From Flavobacterium sp. (GTDB lineage: Bacteria; Bacteroidota; Bacteroidia; Flavobacteriales; Flavobacteriaceae): a DNA stretch of 64,000 nt. A program made the translations under genes and the position numbers. The stretch covers positions 62,001 through 126,000 of the forward strand of contig JAGYJR010000002.1 in the NCBI GenBank assembly GCA_018401995.1, written 5' to 3'. Positions within the stretch are counted from its first letter, which is position 1, and each line of letters opens with the position of its first letter. Of the stretch, positions 48,218 through 56,962 are shown piece by piece. The notes under the pieces were generated by a model. That model was not told where the DNA came from. It made no database searches and was given only the letters and a program-made list of their open reading frames with translations.

Positions 48218-48246
48218 TTCACGAAATGAGTGTTTTTCTTCATGAA
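48218..48246 (-). promoter_or_regulatory. Tandem TTCRTGAA boxes with 21-bp period, candidate LytTR-binding site
   Basis: Minus strand TTCATGAA-GAAAAACACTCAT-TTCGTGAA; resembles TTCGTAAA-TCAAAAACACAGT-TTCATAAA at 40201. Confidence 0.6.
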
Positions 48247-48363
48247 ACACCTTTTTTTAATCATTCTTGAGTTTAGTAGAATTTTATTGGTCATCCGTTA
48301 AAATTTTAATAAATCTAATCTCAATTGACTAAGATGTAGTTACTTTGTAAAAAAAAAGAGCTA

Positions 48364-49593
48364 ATGATTCGTTGGATTGTTTTTTTAATTTTCGTTGCTA
48401 TTCTGGAGGTTTACGCTTTTCAGGCGTTTAAAACATTGGTAAAATCAAAAGCGTTTTTTGTGTTTTACTTCATAACTTCTGCTGCAGCTTTGTTATATAT
48501 TGTGTACCAATTGACAAACTTTGATAGAAGCGTAGGTCAAACGCCAAAAACTATGTTGACTTTTGGGTTGTTGTTATTGCTCTATATTCCAAAATTATTG
48601 GTTACTATTATTTTATTTAGTGAGGATATTTTTAGGTTTTTTGCTGGAATAATTGGACTTTTTGCTAAAAACACCGAAAGTGGTTTTTTGCCTGAGAGAA
48701 GAAAATTTGTTAGTCAGGTTGCATTAGGTGTAGCGGCTATTCCTTTTGCTTCATTTTTGTATGGAATGTGGAAAGGAAAATACAATTTCAAAGTAATCAA
48801 GCAAACCTTGTTTTTTCCGGATTTACCTGAATCTTTTGACGGAACAACAATTACGCATATTTCAGATATTCATAGTGGAAGTTTTGATGATGCCGAAAAA
48901 ATCCAATATGCGATTGACTTAATTAACGAACAGAATTCAGATTTGGTTTTGTTTACTGGTGATATTGTGAACACACACGCGACAGAAATGGATCCATGGA
49001 TTAATACTTTCAAAGGAATTCACAATCCTAAATTTGGAAAGTTTTCTGTTCTTGGTAATCATGATTATGGTGAATATATCAATTGGCCTTCCCAACATGA
49101 TAAAATTCAAAATTTTGAGGCAATTAAATCAATTCATGATAAAATAGATTTCAAATTATTGTTGAACGAACATGTGAAAATTCAGAAAAACAATCAGGAA
49201 TTAGCTATTGTTGGAGTTGAAAATTGGGGAAGAAAATTTGGAGAACGAGGTGATTTGAATTTAGCTTCTCAAGGATTAGCAAAAGAAGATTTCAAAATTG
49301 TTTTAAGTCATGATCCAAGTCATTGGGATGAGGTGATTCAACATCATGAAAGTCATTATCATTTAACGCTTTCTGGTCATACACACGGATTGCAATTTGG
49401 TATAGAAATTCCGGGTTGGATTAAATGGAGTCCGGTTCAATACGTTTACAAACAATGGGCTGGCTTGTATGAAAATATTGGAAGGTATGTTTATGTAAAT
49501 CGCGGTTTTGGGTTTCATGCTTATCCTGGAAGAGTAGGGATTATGCCGGAAATTACGGTAATTGAACTAAAAAAAGGTAAAAATGTGGCGTAA
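48364..49593 (+). CDS. Membrane-anchored metallophosphoesterase
   Basis: N-terminal TMs; HISDIHSG, FTGDIVN, LGNHDYG, LSGHTHG. Confidence 0.95.
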   Translation: MIRWIVFLIFVAILEVYAFQAFKTLVKSKAFFVFYFITSAAALLYIVYQLTNFDRSVGQTPKTMLTFGLLLLLYIPKLLVTIILFSEDIFRFFAGIIGLFAKNTESGFLPERRKFVSQVALGVAAIPFASFLYGMWKGKYNFKVIKQTLFFPDLPESFDGTTITHISDIHSGSFDDAEKIQYAIDLINEQNSDLVLFTGDIVNTHATEMDPWINTFKGIHNPKFGKFSVLGNHDYGEYINWPSQHDKIQNFEAIKSIHDKIDFKLLLNEHVKIQKNNQELAIVGVENWGRKFGERGDLNLASQGLAKEDFKIVLSHDPSHWDEVIQHHESHYHLTLSGHTHGLQFGIEIPGWIKWSPVQYVYKQWAGLYENIGRYVYVNRGFGFHAYPGRVGIMPEITVIELKKGKNVA

Positions 49594-49667
49594 TTCAGTA
49601 AAAATGCTACATTTGTATTATATTTTTCATTAGAAATAATACATTCAAAGACAAATACACTTATTAT

Positions 49668-49964
49668 ATGTCAAAATTTGGAGAACTTATTGATGCACAA
49701 GTCCCTGTATTAATTGATTTTTTTACAGAGTGGAATGAACCTTCGGTAGCAATGAACGAAGTAATCAAACATGTGGCTGCAGCATTAGGCGATAAAGCCC
49801 GAGTGATTAAAATTGATGTGGATAAAAACCGTGAATTGGCCGACGCGCTTCGCGTAAAAGGACTACCAACACTAATGATTTACAAAGATGGTCAAATGGT
49901 TTGGAGACAAAGTGGCGAATTAGATGCCAATACCCTTATTTCATTGGTACAAGAACAAATCTAA
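49668..49964 (+). CDS. Thioredoxin-fold protein lacking CxxC
   Basis: VLIDFFTEWNEPSVAMNEVI...VKGLPTLMIYKDGQMVWRQSG aligns with TrxA but WNEPS replaces WCGPC. Confidence 0.88.
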   Translation: MSKFGELIDAQVPVLIDFFTEWNEPSVAMNEVIKHVAAALGDKARVIKIDVDKNRELADALRVKGLPTLMIYKDGQMVWRQSGELDANTLISLVQEQI

Positions 49965-50599
49965 GCTAGCGCATCAAACTTAAATCTTTTATTTTTTAAT
50001 TCCTGAATTACCTCTGGAAGTATTTTTCTTAGTGTTTTTTCCGCTTTAATACTATCGTGAAAAACAATGATGCTTCCTGCTGTAGTGTTTTTCAAGACAT
50101 TTTCTTTGCACTTTTCAGCTGTAATCGAAGGTTTGAAATCATAACTCAACACATCCCACATCACAATTTTATATCCTAATTTTTGAATTTTCTTAGATTG
50201 ACTTAAAGTCATTTTTCCATAAGGAGGACGAAAGAGCCAAGAGTTTTCAGTTTTCAGTTTTAAGTGCTCAGTTTGCCCTTGCTTAACATTCTCAATGTAA
50301 TTTTTGGTTTTGGTTTCCCAGCCGTTCAAGTGATTGAAGGTGTGATTTCCTGTTTTGTGCCCTTCATTAAGAATTCTTTGGTAAATAGTTGGGTGTTTTT
50401 GGATGTTATCTCCAATGCAAAAAAAAGTGGCTTTAATGTTTTCTTCTTTTAATATATCTAAAACCCATTCGGTAACTTCTGGAATAGGACCATCATCAAA
50501 GGTTAGATAAATCGTATTGTTCGAATTAGGAACTTCCCAAATAAAATTTCGGAGCAGCTTTTTTACTGTTTTAGGTGTTTTTGTCCAAAAGAATTCCAT
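49961..50599 (-). CDS. Polysaccharide deacetylase family protein
   Basis: YLTFDDGPIPEVT, GHKTGNHTFNH, LFRPPYGK. Confidence 0.95.
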   Translation of the reverse strand: MEFFWTKTPKTVKKLLRNFIWEVPNSNNTIYLTFDDGPIPEVTEWVLDILKEENIKATFFCIGDNIQKHPTIYQRILNEGHKTGNHTFNHLNGWETKTKNYIENVKQGQTEHLKLKTENSWLFRPPYGKMTLSQSKKIQKLGYKIVMWDVLSYDFKPSITAEKCKENVLKNTTAGSIIVFHDSIKAEKTLRKILPEVIQELKNKRFKFDALA

Positions 50600-50681
50600 A
50601 TAACAAATGTACTACAAAAAAAATGTACCAAAGAAAATTAGTAGTTCTTTGGTACATGAATTTATTTAAAAAAATGAATTT

Positions 50682-53600
50682 TTACTCCATTTTTCTGCCA
50701 AAATTGGCAAACATTTTATTGAAATTATTGAACTTTACTTTTTCTTGTTTGTAAAAATCAACATCCTTAGCGTCATCGGCAATTCTAATGATGTTTCTGT
50801 AACGTTCAATATTAGAAACAATATCTACTCGCATAGTGTATTGTTCACTTGGTTTTAAACTATTAAAGTAGGTTAGCTCTTCTTGATATTTCTTAATTAG
50901 CTTATTCAGAATTTCTCTTGCCTTTTCTCTTTCATTTAATTCGTAATAACCTTGAGCAAAAGGTTCTACTAGGGTGTAATAGTTGAAATAGTCTATTGGC
51001 ATTTTTTCCATAGCTAAATCCGCAATTATTTTGGCTTTATCTTTCTTTCCTTCTAGTATTAAAGTTTCCATTAATCTCGAAAGGTTTGTTCTGTAAGTTA
51101 TCCCGTTTCTTCTCGTATCTGGATCGTGATAAATTTTATCAGAACCGCTATTTCCCCAATCCCATTTGGTTACTATATCAAACATTTTATCACTATCAAT
51201 ATAACCCATTTCCATTGGATTTGGACCTTCTTTTTGTTCTTTTCTTACAGGAACGAGTTTGAAACATAAGCCATCCAATTGTAAGTAATCTTTCATCCAC
51301 AAATAATCGTCTTCACCAAAACTTCCACCAGTAAAGTAAATAGGTCTTTCCCAATTGTTCTGGTTTACGATGTCTAGCATCATCAATCGGTTTTTGTACA
51401 AAGCATCTTTCTTAATTTCAAAAGTAATAGCAGGTACTATTGAATCATGGAATTTTTCTGAAACTACTTTGTTCTTAATAATATGGTCTTTGTCAATTGG
51501 AATAATAATTTTTTTGGAAGGGAAATAATTAACCCAAAGACCACTTCGTAATTGCACTTTTGCTCTTTCGTCTTCCAATGACATGAATTTGATTAAATCA
51601 TCTAGTAATATTGGATCTTCGGTTCTTTCTACAAAGAAGCTGTAATCTCTATTGCTACCGCGATATTGTTCTCTGCTAAATGAAATTGGCACAGGGTCTG
51701 AATCATAAGCTTTTCGTTTCATTTGGTCAATGTACCAATCTGTCATGAATAAGCTGGTGTTAACAATTCGTACATCCGTTCTATAGCCTTCAATTTCTTG
51801 CGCATACCAAAGCGGGAATGTATCATTATCGCCAATAGTAAATAAAATTGCATTAGGCTCACAAGAATCTAAATATTTTTTAGCCATTGCTAATGCCGTA
51901 TATTTATTAGAACGGTTATGGTCATCCCAATTTTCTTTTGCCAATAAAACGGGAGCAGCTAAAAGAGAAATAACCAATACCAATGGAATAGCAACTTTTG
52001 GTTGAATGAATTTTTTGATTCCGTCATAGATGCCATAAATTCCAAAACCTATCCACATAGCGAATACATAAAACGAGCCCACTAAAGCATAATCACGTTC
52101 TCTTGGTTCAAACGGACGTTCGTTTAAGTAAATTTTCAATGCAATACCAGTAAATAGAAATAGTGCAAGTAAAACATAAAAACTTTTCAAATCTTTTCTA
52201 ATATGAAAGACTATACCAATTACAGCTAAAAGAAATGGTAAGAAGTAATAGGTATTTCTACCTCTATTATTTTTCATATCAGAACTCAATTGGCTTTGGT
52301 TGCCTAATCTTGATTCGTCAAATATATTTACTCCACTAATCCAATTTCCATTAAGAGCGTCTCCTTTCCATTGATTGTCATTTTGTTTACCTACAAAATT
52401 CCACATTAAATAACGCCAATACATATATCCAAATTGGTATTCAAACATAAACTTAATGTTATTTGCAAAAGATGGTTTTTCGACAATCAAATATTCGCCA
52501 TACGATTTTAAGAAGCCATCATAATCTTCTAAGTCTAATCTACCTTGATTGAAAACATTTCTGAATTCAGCAACAATTTCAACTAATTCTTGTTCTTCGG
52601 CATATTCTGGCTTAATTCTAAAATCCAATGGTTCTGTAAACGACATGTAATTTACAGCATGTTCTGCACTCCACATTCTTGGTAGAAAAGCTTTGTGATT
52701 GTCGTCTGTATTTTGTTTTGCGTTTTTATAGTTATTTGTAATGATGTATTTTTTTTGAGTGTAATCTCTTTCGTAATTTGGTTTTTCATCAGAATAAGGA
52801 TTGTTTTCGTCTAAACCTGAATACGAATCTGAAAATTGAGCACCATAAAATAACTGTTGTTCACCATATTGTTCGCGATTGTAATAAGCTAGAACCTCTG
52901 CAGCATCTGATGGCTTATTCTCGTTAATAGGAACATTAGCATTCGCCCTAATAGGAAGCATCATCCAAGTAGAGAATCCAATTAAAATAAAAAGAACTGA
53001 AAGCAATATGGTGTTTGGTAAAACCATTCCTTTTTGTTTGGTATATCTCAATCCAAAATAAAAAATAGCTACAATAACTAAAAATGCAAAAATAGTTCCT
53101 GAATTGAAGGGCAATCCAAGACTATTAACCATAAAAATTTCTGTTTTTCCAAAAAAGGCTAGTGTATAAGGAAGTAATAATTTAAAAATAAACAATAAAA
53201 TTGAAACGATAATCACATTGGCTATTATGAAACTTTTAAGCGTAATATTTTTGTATTTTTTGAAGTAATAGATGAATCCTATTGAAGGAATAGTTAGAAT
53301 TGCCATGAAATGCACTCCAAATGAAAGTCCAATAACAAGAGAAATCAACAGCAGCCATTTGTTTCCTTTTGGTTCATCCATATCTTGTTCCCAACGTAGC
53401 CCAAGCCAAAGCAATACTGCAATTAATAGTGTTGCCATAGCATAAACTTCTGCTTCCACAGCATTAAACCAAAAACTGTCTGTAAAGCTAAAGGCTAATG
53501 AAGCAACAAAAGCACTTCCCAATACCATAATAGCATTGTTGTTGTTTGTTTCGTCAATTACAAATAGACGTTTCATCAATAAAGTAAGTGACCAAAATAG

Positions 53601-53882
53601 AAACAGAACTGTAAAAGCACTTGAAAAAACAGACATCATGTTGACCATCAACGCAACTTGACTAGCTTCAAATGCAAACATCGCGAAAAAAGCACCCATC
53701 ATTTGAAATAAAGGAGCTCCTGGCGGATGTCCAACTTCTAATTTTGCTGATGTGGCAATGTATTCGCTACAATCCCAAAAACTTATAGTAGGTTCAACGG
53801 TTAATGAATAAGTGGTTAATGCAATGGCAAAAACAACCCAACCTAAAATGGTATTCCATTTTTTAAAATTGAATGGCGTCAT
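50682..53882 (-). CDS. DUF2723 (protein O-mannosyltransferase-like) membrane protein
   Basis: TYSLTVEPTISFWDCSEYIATSAKLEVGHPPGAPLFQM, many TMs. Confidence 0.92.
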   Translation of the reverse strand: MTPFNFKKWNTILGWVVFAIALTTYSLTVEPTISFWDCSEYIATSAKLEVGHPPGAPLFQMMGAFFAMFAFEASQVALMVNMMSVFSSAFTVLFLFWSLTLLMKRLFVIDETNNNNAIMVLGSAFVASLAFSFTDSFWFNAVEAEVYAMATLLIAVLLWLGLRWEQDMDEPKGNKWLLLISLVIGLSFGVHFMAILTIPSIGFIYYFKKYKNITLKSFIIANVIIVSILLFIFKLLLPYTLAFFGKTEIFMVNSLGLPFNSGTIFAFLVIVAIFYFGLRYTKQKGMVLPNTILLSVLFILIGFSTWMMLPIRANANVPINENKPSDAAEVLAYYNREQYGEQQLFYGAQFSDSYSGLDENNPYSDEKPNYERDYTQKKYIITNNYKNAKQNTDDNHKAFLPRMWSAEHAVNYMSFTEPLDFRIKPEYAEEQELVEIVAEFRNVFNQGRLDLEDYDGFLKSYGEYLIVEKPSFANNIKFMFEYQFGYMYWRYLMWNFVGKQNDNQWKGDALNGNWISGVNIFDESRLGNQSQLSSDMKNNRGRNTYYFLPFLLAVIGIVFHIRKDLKSFYVLLALFLFTGIALKIYLNERPFEPRERDYALVGSFYVFAMWIGFGIYGIYDGIKKFIQPKVAIPLVLVISLLAAPVLLAKENWDDHNRSNKYTALAMAKKYLDSCEPNAILFTIGDNDTFPLWYAQEIEGYRTDVRIVNTSLFMTDWYIDQMKRKAYDSDPVPISFSREQYRGSNRDYSFFVERTEDPILLDDLIKFMSLEDERAKVQLRSGLWVNYFPSKKIIIPIDKDHIIKNKVVSEKFHDSIVPAITFEIKKDALYKNRLMMLDIVNQNNWERPIYFTGGSFGEDDYLWMKDYLQLDGLCFKLVPVRKEQKEGPNPMEMGYIDSDKMFDIVTKWDWGNSGSDKIYHDPDTRRNGITYRTNLSRLMETLILEGKKDKAKIIADLAMEKMPIDYFNYYTLVEPFAQGYYELNEREKAREILNKLIKKYQEELTYFNSLKPSEQYTMRVDIVSNIERYRNIIRIADDAKDVDFYKQEKVKFNNFNKMFANFGRKME

Positions 53883-53988
53883 AAATTTGTAATTATCTAT
53901 TTCTATCTAACGTTGATTCTACAAAGAAAGTACTTTTTTGTATAAAGAAAGAGTAAAAAAAAATTTTTAATATTTTTTTTGGAAAAAT

Positions 53989-54018
53989 TTGTGGAATTAA
54001 AAATATGTATTACATTTG
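53989..54018 (+). promoter_or_regulatory. Bacteroidetes-type promoter of tRNA-Gln (TTG-N19-TACATTTG)
   Basis: Exact consensus match. Confidence 0.85.
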
Positions 54019-54047
54019 CACTCGCAATCGAAAAGGTTGTTAGGTAT

Positions 54048-54118
54048 TGGCCCATGGTGTAATGGTAACACTCCGGTTTTTGGTACCGTCATTCAAGGTT
54101 CGAGTCCTTGTGGGCCAA
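54048..54118 (+). tRNA. tRNA-Gln (TTG)
   Basis: TGGCCCA/TGGGCCA acceptor, anticodon TTG, GGTTCGAGTCC T-arm; CCA not encoded. Confidence 0.95.
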
Positions 54119-54120
54119 CA

Positions 54121-54149
54121 AAAAAACTCCTCATTTTGAGGAGTTTTTT
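54121..54149 (+). terminator. Intrinsic terminator of tRNA-Gln
   Basis: ACTCCTCA-TTT-TGAGGAGT-TTTTT. Confidence 0.9.
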
Positions 54150-54164
54150 ATTGGTATAAATTTT

Positions 54165-54197
54165 AAAAAGTCCGATTCATTTGAATCGGACTTTTTT
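54165..54197. terminator. Bidirectional terminator
   Basis: AAAAAGTCCGATTCA/TTGAATCGGACTTTTTT. Confidence 0.9.
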
Positions 54198-54198
54198 G

Positions 54199-55023
54199 TT
54201 AGATTTTAAATGTTACCACTGGTCTTTTTGCGTGGTTTACTAAATCTTCGCTGATGCTTCCGTTAAAGAAGTGAGAAATACCTTTTCTTCCGTGTGTGCT
54301 CATTCCTATTATGTCGGCATCGATGCTTTTCGCAAAATGTAAAATCCCTTTTTCAACATTAATGTCGTTGTAAATATGAGTAGTGTAGTTTTTAATATCA
54401 AAATCTTTCATAAACTCATCCATAATTTTTTGAGCTACCTTCGTAGATTTGAAATTATTTGGAGTATTGATATTTACTAAATGCAAATGCGAGTTGAATT
54501 TATTAGCAAAAGCTACTACTCTTTCAAAAGGTTTTTTTATTTCGTCTGAAAAATCAGAGGCAAAAACAAATTTTTCTGGTTTGAAATTGTCGTCTTCATG
54601 TTTGATAACAAGAACTGGGACATTAGAATTTCTTACTACTTTTTCAGTGTTAGATCCTATGAACATTTCTTGGAACCCACTAGCGCCATGAGAGCCCATA
54701 ACAATTAAATCAACACCATGGCTTTCTCCGTTTTTAATAATTCCTTCAAATGCCATTTCAAATTGAATAATCTTGGTGACTGTTATGTTTTTTAAATAGT
54801 CAGCTTCAAGTAGGTTGTCTAATTTTGCTACTGCAGCATTTTTGAAAAATATCAATTCGGGAATTTCATGAGATGCGCTAAGTGCGTCATTTCCAGTAGT
54901 CGGTAATTCAAGCATGTGTAAAACAAATAATTCACCGCCATTATTTTTAGCAATTTGAGCAGCTACTTTTAATGCATTTTCCGCGCTCTTGGAAAAATCG
55001 GTTGGTACAAGGATTTTTTTCAT
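54199..55023 (-). CDS. Universal stress protein (tandem UspA)
   Basis: ILVPTDFSKSAENALKVA, VMGSHGASGFQEMFIGSNTEKVVRNSNVPVLV, second domain GMSTHGRKGISHFFNGS. Confidence 0.95.
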   Translation of the reverse strand: MKKILVPTDFSKSAENALKVAAQIAKNNGGELFVLHMLELPTTGNDALSASHEIPELIFFKNAAVAKLDNLLEADYLKNITVTKIIQFEMAFEGIIKNGESHGVDLIVMGSHGASGFQEMFIGSNTEKVVRNSNVPVLVIKHEDDNFKPEKFVFASDFSDEIKKPFERVVAFANKFNSHLHLVNINTPNNFKSTKVAQKIMDEFMKDFDIKNYTTHIYNDINVEKGILHFAKSIDADIIGMSTHGRKGISHFFNGSISEDLVNHAKRPVVTFKI

Positions 55024-55118
55024 AAGTATGTTTTTGTTTTTGAATGTAATTTTTTACATCATAAAATTACTAATTATTTCCGACACAGACAATTTTTTTT
55101 TAAATTAAAAAATATGTG

Positions 55119-55126
55119 TATATTTG
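55119..55126 (+). promoter_or_regulatory. Putative -7 box (TATATTTG) of rimP operon
   Basis: TAnnTTTG match followed by GCACC; -33 not obvious. Confidence 0.5.
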
Positions 55127-55154
55127 CACCATTATTTAGTATCATTTAAGTAAT

Positions 55155-55180
55155 GAGGCACGCAATGCGTGCCTCTTTTT
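55155..55180 (+). terminator. Terminator-like hairpin in rimP-nusA-infB leader (candidate attenuator)
   Basis: GAGGCACGC-AAT-GCGTGCCTC + T5, 7 nt before rimP ATG; no + strand gene upstream to terminate. Confidence 0.65.
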
Positions 55181-55187
55181 ATAAAAT

Positions 55188-55655
55188 ATGACTTTCAAAG
55201 AAAAAGTAAATAGTACTGTAGTACAAGCTTTAGAAACGCGTTTGGATTTGTTCTTAATCGAATTAAAAATAGACGACTCTAATAAAATCAGTATTGTTTT
55301 AGATGGTGATAATGGAGTTAATTTGCAAGATTGTATTGCAATAAATCGTGCAGTTGAGGCTAATTTAGATAGAGAAGAACAAGATTTTTCTTTAGAAGTA
55401 GCTTCTGCAGGTGTTTCTAGACCGTTACAAATGCCAAGACAGTATGTGAAAAATATTGGTAGAAAATTAGCAGTAAAAACAACTCAAGGAGAAGTGATTG
55501 AAGCGGAGATTACAGCCGCAAATGAAGAGCAAATCACACTTGAGTGGACAACAAGAGAACAAAAAAAAGTAGGAAAAGGAAAAGAAACAGTAGAAAAATT
55601 AGTAACTTTACCTTACTCGGAAATAAAAGAAGCAACAGTTATAATATCATTTTAA
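55188..55655 (+). CDS. rimP: Ribosome maturation factor RimP
   Basis: [13 protein letters not shown] motif, precedes nusA. Confidence 0.95.
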   Translation: MTFKEKVNSTVVQALETRLDLFLIELKIDDSNKISIVLDGDNGVNLQDCIAINRAVEANLDREEQDFSLEVASAGVSRPLQMPRQYVKNIGRKLAVKTTQGEVIEAEITAANEEQITLEWTTREQKKVGKGKETVEKLVTLPYSEIKEATVIISF

Positions 55656-55668
55656 ATAAAGAGTTGAC

Positions 55669-56907
55669 ATGGAGAATATAGCGTTAATTGAATCGTTTTC
55701 AGAGTTTAAAGACGACAAATTCATTGATAGAGTTACCTTAATGGCGATTTTAGAAGATGTATTTCGTAATGCATTAAAGAAAAAATACGGTTCAGACGAT
55801 AATTTTGATATTATTATCAATCCTGATAAAGGGGATATGGAAATTTGGAGAAACAGAACCGTTGTTGAAGATGGTGAAGTGGAAGACGAAAATTCAGAAA
55901 TCGCGCTTTCTGAAGCAAGAAAAATTGAGCCTGATTTTGAGGTTGGTGAAGAGGTTTCTGAAGAAGTAAAATTATTTCAATTAGGTAGAAGAGCGATATT
56001 AGCTTTACGCCAAAATTTGATTTCAAAAATTCACGAACACGACAATACAAATCTTTACAAACAATTTAAGGATTTGATTGGGGATATCTATACAGCAGAA
56101 GTACATCATGTAAGACCTAAAATGGTTGTTTTAATGGATGATGATGGAAACGAAATTGTATTGCCAAAAGAAAAACAAATTCCAAATGATTACTTCAAAA
56201 AAGGAGAAAATGTAAGAGGAGTTATTGAAAGCGTTGAATTAAAAGGGAATAAACCTCAAATTATTATGTCGAGAACAGCTCCAGAATTTTTGGAGAAATT
56301 GTTTGAGCAAGAAATCCCAGAAGTTTTTGACGGTTTGATTTCTGTTAAAAAAGTAGTTCGTATCCCAGGTGAAAAAGCAAAAGTAGCGGTGGATTCGTAT
56401 GATGATAGAATTGACCCTGTTGGTGCTTGTGTAGGAATGAAAGGTTCACGTATTCACGGTATTGTTCGTGAATTAGGAAATGAAAATATTGATGTAATTA
56501 ATTACACTAGTAACATTCAATTGTATATTACTAGAGCATTAAGTCCTGCAAAAGTATCTTCTGTTAAAATTAACGAAGATACAAAACGCGCTGAAGTTTT
56601 CTTGAAAGTGGAAGAAGTTTCTAAAGCAATTGGTAGAGGTGGTCATAATATTAAGTTAGCAAGTATGCTTACGGGTTATGAATTAGATGTTATTAGAGAA
56701 GGAATTGTTGAAGAGGAAGATGTAGAATTAAGAGAATTCTCTGATGAAATCGAAGCATGGGTAATTGAAGAGTTCGAAAAAATCGGTTTAGATACCGCTA
56801 GAAGTGTATTAAATCAAGATGTGGTTGATTTAGTTAGAAGAACTGATTTAGAAGAAGAAACTATTTTAGAAGTAGTTCGTATTTTGAAAGATGAGTTAGA
56901 TAATTAG
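55669..56907 (+). CDS. nusA: Transcription termination/antitermination factor NusA
   Basis: N-terminal domain, S1, KH (DPVGACVGMKGSRIHGIVRELGNENIDVI). Confidence 0.98.
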   Translation: MENIALIESFSEFKDDKFIDRVTLMAILEDVFRNALKKKYGSDDNFDIIINPDKGDMEIWRNRTVVEDGEVEDENSEIALSEARKIEPDFEVGEEVSEEVKLFQLGRRAILALRQNLISKIHEHDNTNLYKQFKDLIGDIYTAEVHHVRPKMVVLMDDDGNEIVLPKEKQIPNDYFKKGENVRGVIESVELKGNKPQIIMSRTAPEFLEKLFEQEIPEVFDGLISVKKVVRIPGEKAKVAVDSYDDRIDPVGACVGMKGSRIHGIVRELGNENIDVINYTSNIQLYITRALSPAKVSSVKINEDTKRAEVFLKVEEVSKAIGRGGHNIKLASMLTGYELDVIREGIVEEEDVELREFSDEIEAWVIEEFEKIGLDTARSVLNQDVVDLVRRTDLEEETILEVVRILKDELDN

Positions 56908-56962
56908 TACATTTAAGCTCCAAACAACACACAAAACAAAAAAGAATTATTAAAAAGATTAT

